In this document: one piece after another, positions 6,901-12,909 of the stretch
Position numbering within the stretch: position 1 is the first letter of the stretch
How the letters are laid out: each line of letters starts with the position of its first letter
From: Bacteroidales bacterium
Lineage (GTDB): Bacteria; Bacteroidota; Bacteroidia; Bacteroidales; JAOZVK01
Direction of reading: 5' to 3'
DNA length: 13,558 nucleotides
Assembly: GCA_029938185.1 (NCBI GenBank)
Contig: JAOZVK010000097.1
Location: 1-13,558 of the forward strand
Notes under the pieces: model-generated
Told to the model about the DNA's origin: nothing
The model's input: the letters and a program-made list of their open reading frames with translations, nothing else
Database searches by the model: none
Made by a program: the position numbers and the translations under genes

Positions 6901-7011
6901 AATTTTCTTTGCTGTGAAAATTTTATTAAATTTATCATAGGCGGTATCTAAGCAATCTGTATTTAGTCCACGTAAATGTTTTTTTATTACTGATTTTTGA
7001 AATATCGCCAT
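3940..7011 (-). CDS. Eco57I-like type IIG restriction-modification enzyme (N6-adenine methyltransferase plus nuclease)
   Basis: A 1023-residue single-chain enzyme expected to cut and to N6-adenine-methylate the same DNA site with S-adenosylmethionine. Order of parts: N-terminal PD-(D/E)XK-type nuclease with D87 and E105-L-K107; helical linker; methyltransferase with motif I DPACGSGAFLNQAL near residue 453 and catalytic motif IV NPPYVVS near 577; TaqI-C-like target-recognition region at about 700-900 (GEWLAEPRNPELFEGERVLLRR near 800); Lys/Glu-rich coiled coil from about 890; and a family-typical end (MVYELYELTAEEIEIVE). Length and motifs look complete and intact. No separate specificity or restriction gene is nearby, in keeping with type IIG. 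Four in-frame palindromic inserts encode A-x-G-H-(A/V)-(P/S)-L at residues 93, 221, 366 and 424. The start at ATG 7011 has an A-rich leader. Downstream lies a Shedu-like remnant. Confidence 0.9.
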   Translation of the reverse strand: MAIFQKSVIKKHLRGLNTDCLDTAYDKFNKIFTAKKIEKIIKLKEEEYQDGFLRDLFVEVLGYTLKPDDDFNLVREFKNQTDGKKADGAIVTATGHVPLAVAVIELKSTKTKDLTSITQQAFNYKHNQPGCKYVITSNFQKLRFYVDYSNEYEEFDLFNLQKTDFELLYLILRKDAIFNDLPQKLKDETRFHEKNISEQLYKDYSNLKNKIFENIVKNNFARGHAPLYVDKLTLFKKSQKLLDRLLFIFFAEDCGLLPANSISRIIDRYDQLIKLDAYKPLYEIYLQYFAYMNIGRKGKIATDDIPAYNGGLFAADELLDNLKIDDKVLRADCLKLSAYDFNTDVDVNILGHIFEHSLNEIEEIAARGHASLHTSKRKKDGVFYTPKYITQYIVENTIGTLCTEKRKEMNIYEIEFDTTFFRKAKGHAPLSKKGKELFNTLNDYKKWLKSLKILDPACGSGAFLNQALQFLIAEHKLIDDLIADLTGDAIGLFDTDKSILENNLYGVDINEESVEIAKLSLWLRTARKDRKLSNLNDNIKCGNSLINDPEIAGDKAFDWNFEFKKIMDNGGFDVIIGNPPYVVSRSITDNVKSFYYKEYNSATYQINLYLLFIEKTLKLIKKTGIVSLIVPNTWLINRTLNNFREHLINHYSIEQIIDLTKVNVFADATVLPVIFIATAGKTKNIIIKEFINERYSQKNNLSINDLLRDNYLINYQNHVYLNKIFDKIEKQTVKLGEISKISFGVKFYQTGKGKPKQTKEIVKQKIFNHNEKTGKNPKKILEGKSIERYQVNWAGKWIEYGEWLAEPRNPELFEGERVLLRRIVNNRFTGTFVNENYCNNSLLHTIKITDNNISAKFLLAIINSSLFGVYFIRKFARDEKTFPEIRVSEVKMLPIKIILPKTQNKIIETVNKMLSLNKKLQTDKNNYLKTLQEEKSIEKLSKKLQNFHNLEYEEFKKELRKKKVKINLGAENNEWREYFNTSKEKINELQIQINHTDKEIDKMVYELYELTAEEIEIVENSVK
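5722..5741. repeat. Coding palindrome copy 1 (AKGHAPL)
   Basis: A perfect 20-bp palindrome, CAAAGGGGCATGCCCCTTTG, lies inside the type IIG gene. On the coding strand, with the preceding GC, it reads A424-K-G-H-A-P-L430. Outer arms TTTTTTCG (5713-5720) and CGAAAAAA (5747-5754) could extend the foldback. All four copies share one reading frame. Confidence 0.85.
5895..5916. repeat. Coding palindrome copy 2 (ARGHASL)
   Basis: A 22-bp palindrome with one mismatched pair (A5901 with C5910) around the GGCATGCC core. The coding strand gives A366-R-G-H-A-S-L372, in the same frame as the other copies. The Ser instead of Pro comes from the single mismatch. Confidence 0.85.
6331..6350. repeat. Coding palindrome copy 3 (ARGHAPL)
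   Basis: A perfect 20-bp palindrome, CAAGGGGGCATGCCCCCTTG. The coding strand gives A221-R-G-H-A-P-L227 in the helical linker between the nuclease and methyltransferase regions. Confidence 0.88.
6715..6734. repeat. Coding palindrome copy 4 (ATGHVPL), diverged
   Basis: CAATGGGACATGCCCCGTTG is a palindrome with two imperfect pairs, so it is the most decayed copy. The coding strand gives A93-T-G-H-V-P-L99, between nuclease residues D87 and E105. Confidence 0.75.
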
Positions 7012-7027
7012 TTTTTATTTTTTCTTG

Positions 7028-7035
7028 TAAAGATA
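7028..7035 (-). promoter_or_regulatory. Possible -7 box of the type IIG gene
   Basis: On the minus strand TATCTTTA, 17 bases before the ATG at 7011, fits the Bacteroidetes TAnnTTTG -7 box in all but the last base. No clear TTTG -33 box was found, and the leader would be very short, so this is tentative. Confidence 0.25.
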
Positions 7036-7066
7036 AAACTTATTCTCTTAATTACAGTTAAGTAGT

Positions 7067-7074
7067 CTTACAAA
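7067..7074 (+). repeat. Left 8-bp target-site duplication of the MITE
   Basis: CTTACAAA sits directly before the element end GAGACTGTTCA and is repeated exactly at 7489-7496. The undisturbed sequence GTCTTACAAAAG, with this 8-mer only once, occurs in the sister repeat (complement of about 2372-2383). Confidence 0.8.
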
Positions 7075-7488
7075 GAGACTGTTCAGTCCTAACAGATTAA
7101 TTATTAATTGATTAGATGAATAAAATATGTAAAATACTGCTTTTTTAAAATTCTGTTATTCAGTTGTTTATAAAATTATTTAATAAAAATAGGCTTTTTT
7201 TATCTGCAAAATTTATTATTTGCAAAATACAGTAATTTATACACCTGATATTAAAGGTTTTATGTTTTGTAAAAAATGGACTGCCTTAAATGTGTATAAA
7301 AATGAGCATCTTATACTCATTGATTTTACATTCTTAAAAAAATACATTTTTTAAGTATTTTATTATCAAAAAGATATAAAATGTGTCCTAAAATTGTCCA
7401 TTGTTTGTATATCAGCAACTTATAAATCGACACTTTTTAATTATCTGATATTCAGTACTTATGTATTGTGTGAAAAGTGAACAGTCTC
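7075..7488. mobile_element. 414-bp MITE / non-autonomous insertion sequence
   Basis: The ends are an 11-bp perfect inverted repeat, GAGACTGTTCA (7075-7085) and TGAACAGTCTC (7478-7488), flanked by exact 8-bp direct repeats CTTACAAA. The inside is very AT-rich with no coding frame, so it needs a transposase supplied elsewhere. Eight-base duplications and GAGAC-type ends are compatible with an IS256-like or IS1595-like partner, but the family is not proven. The sister repeat at 2280-2387 preserves the empty site, which confirms insertion. Confidence 0.75.
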
Positions 7489-7496
7489 CTTACAAA
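7489..7496 (+). repeat. Right 8-bp target-site duplication of the MITE
   Basis: CTTACAAA directly follows the right end TGAACAGTCTC of the 414-bp element and matches 7067-7074 exactly. Confidence 0.8.
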
Positions 7497-7505
7497 AGTT
7501 TTCGG

Positions 7506-7614
7506 GGCTACCCGTTTAAAGTTGGACAAAAGTACACCGGTCTGACCGATTTGCTCTTACATATAAATTATAACAAATTAATATTCAACACTGTCCAACT
7601 TCTGACGGGTAGCC
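7506..7614. mobile_element. 109-bp GGCTACC-ended mini-element
   Basis: The terminal inverted repeats are about 23 bp: GGCTACCCGTTTAAAGTTGGACA on the left and the complement of TGTCCAACTTCTGACGGGTAGCC on the right, differing at a few positions. The flanks AGTTTTCGG (7497-7505) and AGTTTTCTG (7615-7623) match at 8 of 9 bases, as a slightly decayed target duplication would. The inside is AT-rich and non-coding. The same ends occur in the element at 9229-9377, so it is a small family. Confidence 0.6.
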
Positions 7615-7687
7615 AGTTTTCTGTACTTGTATTTTGTTAAATTACATATTATTAGAGTATTAACAGAATGCGTAAGCAACATTAAAT

Positions 7688-7700
7688 AGGTCGAAGACCT
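7688..7700. terminator. AGGTC-GAA-GACCT hairpin at the end of argF
   Basis: A 5-bp stem with a 3-nt loop begins inside the stop codon of the minus-strand argF gene. It has no strong U-tract, so terminator function is a guess; the same hairpin occurs in the other copies of the repeat. Confidence 0.35.
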
Positions 7701-8701
7701 TAGTTTCCCAATGTAGCAAGTATTACAGCTTTTATTGTATGAAGTCTGTTTTCAGCTTCATCGAAAACTATTGAAGCGTCAGATTCAAAAACATCTTCGG
7801 TTACCTCCATGCCATTTAAACCAAATTTTTGATAAATCTCTTCACCCATTATTGTTTCTCTGTTATGAAATGCAGGTAAACAATGTAAAAACTTAACATC
7901 AGGATTTTCGGTTTTATCTAATACACTTTGGTTTATTTGATATGGTTTTAGTAACTCTATTCTGTCTTTCCATACAGATTCGTCTTCACCCATCGAAACC
8001 CAAACATCAGTATATAAGAAATCTGCAGTCAAAACAGCTTCGTCCACATTTTCAGTAATTAATATTCTTGCACCTGTTTCGTCAGCAATTTCTCGACATT
8101 TTTCTACAAGGCTTTCGTCCGGTTGAACTTCTTTGGGAGCAGCTAATCTAATATCCATTCCCATTTTGGCAGCACCTACCATAAGCGAATTTGCCATATT
8201 ATTACGAGCATCGCCCAAATAACAAAAAGATATTTCGTATAATGGTTTATTTGAATGTTCAATCATTGTCATAAAATCAGCCAATATTTGAGTTGGGTGA
8301 TATTCATTTGTAAGACCATTCCAAACAGGTACACCTGAATATTCTGCAAGGTCTTCAACTGTTTTTTGAGAAAAACCTCTATATTCAATTCCATCATACA
8401 TTCTACCCAAAACTCTTGCTGTATCTTTCATTGATTCTTTATAACCAATTTGCGAACCCGATGGGCCTAAATATGTTACATGTGCCCCTTGGTCATATGC
8501 CGCAACTTCAAAAGCACATCTTGTTCTGGTTGATGCTTTTTCAAATATTAAAGCAATATTTTTACCTTTTAATCTTGGTTTTTCAATCCCTGCATATTTT
8601 GCAGCTTTTAAGTCTAATGATAGATTAAGTAAAAAATCTATTTCTTTTGGTGTGAAGTCTAATAGTGTTAAAAAACTTCGGTTTCGTAAATTAAAAGCCA
8701 T
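7700..8701 (-). CDS. argF: Ornithine carbamoyltransferase
   Basis: A 333-residue cytoplasmic enzyme that joins carbamoyl phosphate and L-ornithine to give L-citrulline and phosphate (arginine synthesis, or the reverse step in the arginine deiminase route). The carbamoyl-phosphate loop is S57-T-R-T-R61. HPTQ is at 135-138, GDARNNMANS from 163 and the substrate-loop SMG motif (VWVSMGEDE) near 235. The catalytic H273-C-L-P276 ends the set. Length matches E. coli ArgF/ArgI and catabolic ArcB. The SMG motif argues for true ornithine as substrate rather than the N-acetyl- or N-succinyl-ornithine used by many Bacteroidetes enzymes. No other arg or arc gene is in the window, so anabolic and catabolic roles cannot be separated. 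The ATG at 8701 is the natural start. The last codons AAC TAA lie inside an intergenic repeat. Confidence 0.93.
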   Translation of the reverse strand: MAFNLRNRSFLTLLDFTPKEIDFLLNLSLDLKAAKYAGIEKPRLKGKNIALIFEKASTRTRCAFEVAAYDQGAHVTYLGPSGSQIGYKESMKDTARVLGRMYDGIEYRGFSQKTVEDLAEYSGVPVWNGLTNEYHPTQILADFMTMIEHSNKPLYEISFCYLGDARNNMANSLMVGAAKMGMDIRLAAPKEVQPDESLVEKCREIADETGARILITENVDEAVLTADFLYTDVWVSMGEDESVWKDRIELLKPYQINQSVLDKTENPDVKFLHCLPAFHNRETIMGEEIYQKFGLNGMEVTEDVFESDASIVFDEAENRLHTIKAVILATLGN

Positions 8702-8771
8702 ATATAAAATTGTAATTTAAATTGAAAAAAAATATAATTTATTTAAAATTTTGAAGTTTATAATCATAGTG

Positions 8772-8779
8772 CAAATATA
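8772..8779 (-). promoter_or_regulatory. argF -7 promoter box
   Basis: On the minus strand TATATTTG, in the context TTTTGTATATTTGCA, exactly matches the Bacteroidetes -7 consensus TAnnTTTG. It lies 71 bases upstream of the argF ATG, a reasonable leader length. A clear TTTG -33 box at the right spacing was not found in the AT-rich DNA. Confidence 0.5.
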
Positions 8780-9131
8780 CAAAATTTATTTATTAAGTAT
8801 TTTATTATTAAAAAATTATTACATATATAATCGACTTAAAATACATATGAGCATTTATATATAAGTTTTCACTCATTTTGAAAAAAGCTTACTTTATGAA
8901 ATACAGTTAATTATATATCACGTATAAGAGATATCAAATAGCTTGAAAAGCTTAGTTAATTATTTTGTATTTAATAAATGTACAACAATATGTTTAATAG
9001 CATATATTTTTTATCTAATATTTGAATGCTTAAAAACTAAAAAAAGTCTTAAATTTGTAACAATCAGTAATACAAATTTTTTACTGATTTTGTATAAAAC
9101 TAATTCTATGAATTACGAATAAAAAATTTTA

Positions 9132-9163
9132 AATTACGAATTACAAATTACAAATTACAAATT
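9132..9163 (+). repeat. Period-7 tandem repeat AATTACA
   Basis: AATTACG is followed by three exact AATTACA units and a partial AATT, about 4.6 copies. It is a simple intergenic repeat with no function that I can see. Confidence 0.7.
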
Positions 9164-9195
9164 GGTTTACACCTTAAAATTCAATTATTTATAAA

Positions 9196-9226
9196 AAACT
9201 TTGTGTAACTTTGCGGTTAAAAAGCG
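9196..9226 (+). repeat. 31-bp direct repeat, first copy
   Basis: AAACTTTGTGTAACTTTGCG followed by GTTAAAAAGCG is repeated without a change at 9326-9356, 130 bp away. The first copy lies just outside the left GGCTACC end of the mini-element; the second lies inside it. Confidence 0.8.
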
Positions 9227-9228
9227 TA

Positions 9229-9377
9229 GGCTACCAGTCAGAAGTTGGACAGCCTTGTTTTTCAAGCAGTTGTAATCATAGAATTAAAGTAAAGATTAGC
9301 AAAACTTTGCGTCAAACTTTGCGTCAAACTTTGTGTAACTTTGCGGTTAAAAAGCGGCTAACTTAAAACTGGTAGCC
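9229..9377. mobile_element. 149-bp GGCTACC-ended mini-element, complex copy
   Basis: The left end GGCTACCAGTCAGAAGTTGG (9229-9248) closely matches the right arm of the 7506-7614 element. The right end ACTGGTAGCC (9368-9377) is its inverted partner, and a second ACTGGTAGCC follows at 9395-9404 after AAAGTGTACAACATAAA. The inside has a CTTGTTTTTCAAG block, two GCGTCAAACTTT units and the 31-bp repeat. A related truncated copy is at 1149-1242. No transposase is present and no clear target duplication was seen. Confidence 0.5.
9326..9356 (+). repeat. 31-bp direct repeat, second copy
   Basis: Exact copy of 9196-9226, inside the mini-element and directly preceded by two GCGTCAAACTTT-like units (9309-9330). 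Confidence 0.8.
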
Positions 9378-9418
9378 AAAGTGTACAACATAAAACTGGT
9401 AGCCAAATAGTATAAAAA

Positions 9419-9431
9419 GACTCGAAGAGTC
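9419..9431. promoter_or_regulatory. GACTC-GAA-GAGTC hairpin in the leader of the propeller gene
   Basis: A 5-bp stem with a GAA loop, 17 bases upstream of the ATG at 9448. It has the same architecture as the AGGTC-GAA-GACCT hairpins at other gene borders but a different stem sequence. It could influence translation initiation or mRNA stability; this is inferred. Confidence 0.35.
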
Positions 9432-9447
9432 ACAAAATCATTTACAT

Positions 9448-12400
9448 ATGAAGAAAATATACATACTTTTTATTTTTATATTTTTTATTTACAATATAAA
9501 ATCACAGACAACTTTTACAAACTATTATAACGAAAATGATATAAGGGCAATTGTTGCCGAAGACGATAATATATGGGTTGGTAGTCGCTCCTGTTTACAA
9601 AAGAGAAACAAAATCGGTAATATTGTTAGCTATTATAAAGCAAAAGATGGTTTGGTTGATAATTATATTCGTGCAATAGCGATTGAAGGTAGTACAAAAT
9701 GGATAGGAACATTTGGGGGTGGATTATCAAAATTTGATGGAACAAACTGGACAAGTTATAACAGCTCAAACTCTGGTTTGCCTGACAATAATGTATATGA
9801 TATTTTTGTTGAAAGCGATGGAACAAAGTGGTTTGCAACTGATGGCGGAATAGCAAAATTAGATGGTTCAAATTGGACAACATATACAACATCAAACGGT
9901 TTGCCAACAAATAGTATAAGGGCTGTTGCTATCGAAAGCAATGGAATTGCATGGTTTGGAACATATAATGCAGGAGTATTAAAATTTGATGGTACAAACT
10001 GGACTGTATTTAATAAATCAAACTCTGATTTACCAAATGATTATGTTTGGACAATAGCTATTGAAAATAATAATATAAAGTGGTTTGGAACTTCGGGAGG
10101 AATAGCCGAACTTTCGGGTTCAAGTATAACATCATATACAAGTTCTAATTCTGACTTAACATTTAATGATATTAATTCAATAATTGTAGAAAACAATATC
10201 AAATGGATAGGAACTCACGGAGGAGGAGTTGTAAAGTTTGATGGGACAAATTGGGAAAACTATACAAGTTCAAATTCAGATTTGCCTGACAATTATGTTT
10301 ATTCTACTTGTGTTGATAATACAAATGCAAAATGGTTTATTACAAGAAAAGGAATATTTAAACTAACAAACGAAGGAGCTAGTTCAAAAATAATTATTGA
10401 CTCCAAACTACCTACAAACAGTATAAATACTGTTGATATTGACAATAATGATATTAAATGGTTTGGAACAGCGGATGCAGGTGCCGTTAAATTTGATAAT
10501 AGCAACTGGACAACATACACAACATCAAATTCTAATTTGCCAAACAATTCGGTTTTTGATATTAAAACGGAAAGTGATGGAACAGTCTGGTTTGCAACAA
10601 GTAGTGGTGTTGCTAAACTAATTGGTAATTCATGGACAATTTATAATACATCTTCAGGACTGCCTGGAAATAGTGTTAAATCTATTGCTATAGAAAGTGA
10701 TGGAACAAAATGGTTTGGAACTTATAGTAATGGGCTTGCAAAATTGGTAGGCTCAACGTGGACAAGTTATGATAAATCAAACTCATCGCTACCCGACAAT
10801 GATGTAAGTTCGATAGCAATAGAAAGTAACGGTACGATATGGGTTGCAACTTTTGGCGGCGGAATTGTCAAAATAGTTGGAACAAATTGGACAGTATACA
10901 GGATGTCAAACTCAAGTATTCCTGATGATAATATAAATAATATTGTGATTGATAATAGTGGAAATAAATGGATTTCGACAAATAACTCAGGTCTTGTAAA
11001 GTTTGATGGTACAAATTGGATAACATATAACAAATCAAATTCTATTCTGCCAGACAACCAAATTAAAGCCGTTCATATTGATACAGATAATAATAAATGG
11101 ATTGCTACAAATGATGGTTTGGTAATGTATAATGATACTGAGTGGTATGTTTTTAAAGAAACAGATGGTATTATTGATAACTATATTCAGGATGTATATT
11201 CGTACAATGGAAAAGTTTGGACTGCAACTTTAGGAGGTGTATCAGAATATGAATGTGCAACTCCTGTAGTAGATTTCAAAGTAGATAATTCGTGTACAAA
11301 CGAAACAACTGTATTTACGGATATATCAACAAATACAGGAAATATAACTAAATATGCATGGGACTTAGGAAACGATGGAAGCGTTGAATATACTAATAAT
11401 ACGTTTAGCAAAACATATACAAGCGAACAAACATTAAGTATTAAACTGACAGTTTCAAATATTTCATGTAAAGGCGATATTGTAAAAAATATTACAATTG
11501 GTCAAAAACCAAGTCCTTCTGTTAGTGGTTCGAATAGTGTATGCGAAGGCGAATCTAATGTTATATATTCAACTAACAATGTAGCAGGTAATGATTACAA
11601 ATGGACAGCAGATAAAGGTATTATAATATCAGGACAAAATACATCTGAAGTAAAAATTAATTGGGGAGCAAATGCAGGTAATACAGATGTAAGTGTATTG
11701 GAATCAATATCCAGCGGTAATTGTAACAATACCTCATCTTATTCTGTTAAAATTAATGCAAAGCCAGTGCCCTCAATAACAGGAAGAACTACTGCATGCA
11801 TAAATGAAAAAAATGTAATATATTCAACTACCAATGTAGCAGGACATTCTTATAAATGGGCTGTTACTGGTGGCACAATAGTATCAGGACAAAATACAAA
11901 TTCAATAACAGTTGATTGGGGAAGTTCAACATTGGGCACAGTTAGTACATCAGAATCGGTTATTGATGTAAATTGTGGAACTTTCACTGATATTAAAAAT
12001 ATTACAATTAGTGGAGATTTGCCTAACCCAAACATAAGTGGTACTGATTTGGTATGTAAAAAACAGTCAAATGTTCTTTATTCTACAAACAATAATTCCA
12101 GTAGCTCTTATGAATGGTCGATAGTTGCAGGAAGTATAATAAGTACTACCAATACTAATGAAGTTTTTGTTCAATGGGCAAGCGAATCGTCAGGAATTAT
12201 AACAGTTACTGAAACAAATTCTATCGGATGTAAAAATAGCATTGATTATGATGTCAGCATGAAAAGTATTGAATCATTAGATGTTCCTCAAATTAAACTA
12301 AAATTTGATGCTGTATTGATTTGTACAAATTTACAAAGAGTATTTGAAAAATATCAATGGTATAATAATGGAGTTTCGATTACTGGAGCAACTGGTCAAT

Positions 12401-12756
12401 ATTATGTACCATCATCGGTTAGTGGCGAATATTATATAACAGCAACAGATGAAAATGGCTGTGAAAACAAATCAAACAGATTAATATATACTAAAAAGAA
12501 AAGCTTGGAGTTTGAAATTTTTCCTAATCCGGCTGAAGATATTATAAATATTAAGATGCAAAATTATGAATATGGAAAAATAATTATTAATATATACAAT
12601 TACTCAGGACAATTGCTAAGAAAGTTTAATTCATCAAAAAACGATAATTTTTATATTAACCAAATACCAGTCTCAGGACTTAAACAAGGAATTCATTTTA
12701 TTGAAATCATAACCGAAAGCAATAAAAAATTTTACAAACAAATAATTATAAAATAA
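9448..12756 (+). CDS. Secreted two-propeller/PKD protein with type IX secretion sorting domain
   Basis: A 1102-residue exported protein. Residues 1-19 are a Sec signal peptide (KK, then a hydrophobic Ile/Phe core, cleavage near KSQ-T). About 30-600 hold 14 repeats of some 40 residues, each like VxxIAIESDGTKWFGT-x-GG-x-xKFDGTNWTxY...LPDN; these are Reg_prop-type blades, and 14 blades fit two seven-bladed propellers. About 606-685 is a PKD domain (FTDIS...YAWDLGNDG...). Three PKD/Ig-like modules follow (about 686-768, 769-856 and 857-940), each with C-x-(G/N/K)...YS(T)...YxW...VxW. An Ig-like module (about 945-1007, YQWYNNG...GEYYITATDENGC) leads to the Por/T9SS type A sorting domain from about 1018 (FEIFPNPAEDIINI...GLKQGIHFIEI...KQIIIK). 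It is expected to cross the outer membrane and be released or anchored at the surface. No enzyme domain is seen, so binding or adhesion is the likely role. The ATG at 9448 has no Shine-Dalgarno. Confidence 0.9.
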   Translation: MKKIYILFIFIFFIYNIKSQTTFTNYYNENDIRAIVAEDDNIWVGSRSCLQKRNKIGNIVSYYKAKDGLVDNYIRAIAIEGSTKWIGTFGGGLSKFDGTNWTSYNSSNSGLPDNNVYDIFVESDGTKWFATDGGIAKLDGSNWTTYTTSNGLPTNSIRAVAIESNGIAWFGTYNAGVLKFDGTNWTVFNKSNSDLPNDYVWTIAIENNNIKWFGTSGGIAELSGSSITSYTSSNSDLTFNDINSIIVENNIKWIGTHGGGVVKFDGTNWENYTSSNSDLPDNYVYSTCVDNTNAKWFITRKGIFKLTNEGASSKIIIDSKLPTNSINTVDIDNNDIKWFGTADAGAVKFDNSNWTTYTTSNSNLPNNSVFDIKTESDGTVWFATSSGVAKLIGNSWTIYNTSSGLPGNSVKSIAIESDGTKWFGTYSNGLAKLVGSTWTSYDKSNSSLPDNDVSSIAIESNGTIWVATFGGGIVKIVGTNWTVYRMSNSSIPDDNINNIVIDNSGNKWISTNNSGLVKFDGTNWITYNKSNSILPDNQIKAVHIDTDNNKWIATNDGLVMYNDTEWYVFKETDGIIDNYIQDVYSYNGKVWTATLGGVSEYECATPVVDFKVDNSCTNETTVFTDISTNTGNITKYAWDLGNDGSVEYTNNTFSKTYTSEQTLSIKLTVSNISCKGDIVKNITIGQKPSPSVSGSNSVCEGESNVIYSTNNVAGNDYKWTADKGIIISGQNTSEVKINWGANAGNTDVSVLESISSGNCNNTSSYSVKINAKPVPSITGRTTACINEKNVIYSTTNVAGHSYKWAVTGGTIVSGQNTNSITVDWGSSTLGTVSTSESVIDVNCGTFTDIKNITISGDLPNPNISGTDLVCKKQSNVLYSTNNNSSSSYEWSIVAGSIISTTNTNEVFVQWASESSGIITVTETNSIGCKNSIDYDVSMKSIESLDVPQIKLKFDAVLICTNLQRVFEKYQWYNNGVSITGATGQYYVPSSVSGEYYITATDENGCENKSNRLIYTKKKSLEFEIFPNPAEDIINIKMQNYEYGKIIINIYNYSGQLLRKFNSSKNDNFYINQIPVSGLKQGIHFIEIITESNKKFYKQIIIK

Positions 12757-12790
12757 AGTCTTTTACCTATTTAATGTTGCTTTTGTTTAT
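12754..12790 (+). repeat. Stop-codon-associated repeat, copy D
   Basis: TAAAGTCTTTTACCTATTTA then ATGTTGCTTTTG starts with the stop codon of the propeller gene. It matches the end of the repeat downstream of argF (TAAGGTCTTCGACCTATTTA, ATGTTGCTT). The hairpin stem is degenerate here. Confidence 0.5.
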
Positions 12791-12794
12791 ATTT

Positions 12795-12856
12795 TTGATG
12801 ATATGATTATTTGATGATATGATTATTTGATGATATGATTATTTGATGATATGATG
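12795..12856 (+). repeat. 16-bp tandem repeat, about 3.9 copies
   Basis: Three exact units of TTGATGATATGATTAT (12795-12842) and one partial unit, between the propeller gene and the next gene. Copy number is likely variable; no promoter or coding role was seen. Confidence 0.85.
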
Positions 12857-12909
12857 ATCAATTATCAATCGTCCATTACTTTTAGCTTTTAACTTTTTTT
12901 AAATAAATT

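Larger units (their letters stand above)
7060..7706 (+). repeat. 108-bp intergenic repeat, copy A, split by two insertions
   Basis: Plus-strand AAGTAGTCTTACAAA (7060-7074) and AGTTTTCTG...AGGTCGAAGACCTTAGTTT (7615-7706) are the two ends of the repeat seen whole at 2280-2387 in the opposite orientation. Between them lie a 414-bp MITE and a 109-bp mini-element. The right end overlaps the last two codons (AAC TAA) of argF. This accounts for most of the gene-free stretch 7012-7699; only 7012-7059, the leader of the type IIG gene, lies outside it. Confidence 0.65.
8702..9195. other. AT-rich gene-free stretch between divergent argF and the propeller gene
   Basis: No reading frame with plausible protein is present on either strand. 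It holds the argF promoter box, a 9-bp-stem hairpin (AATCAGTAA 9062-9070 with TTACTGATT 9081-9089) and a period-7 tandem repeat, then runs into the repeat block at 9196-9404. The part from 8830 to 9050 shows nothing I can identify. Confidence 0.5.

Noticed and set aside
7351..8805. Shared 16-mer TTAAGTATTTTATTAT inside the MITE and upstream of argF
   Set aside because: It is pure AT-rich low-complexity sequence with no extended similarity on either side; chance is sufficient.
9700..11100. Regularly spaced DNA repeats resembling a CRISPR array or tandem repeat
   Set aside because: They are diverged codons of about 40-residue beta-propeller blades in one continuous reading frame.
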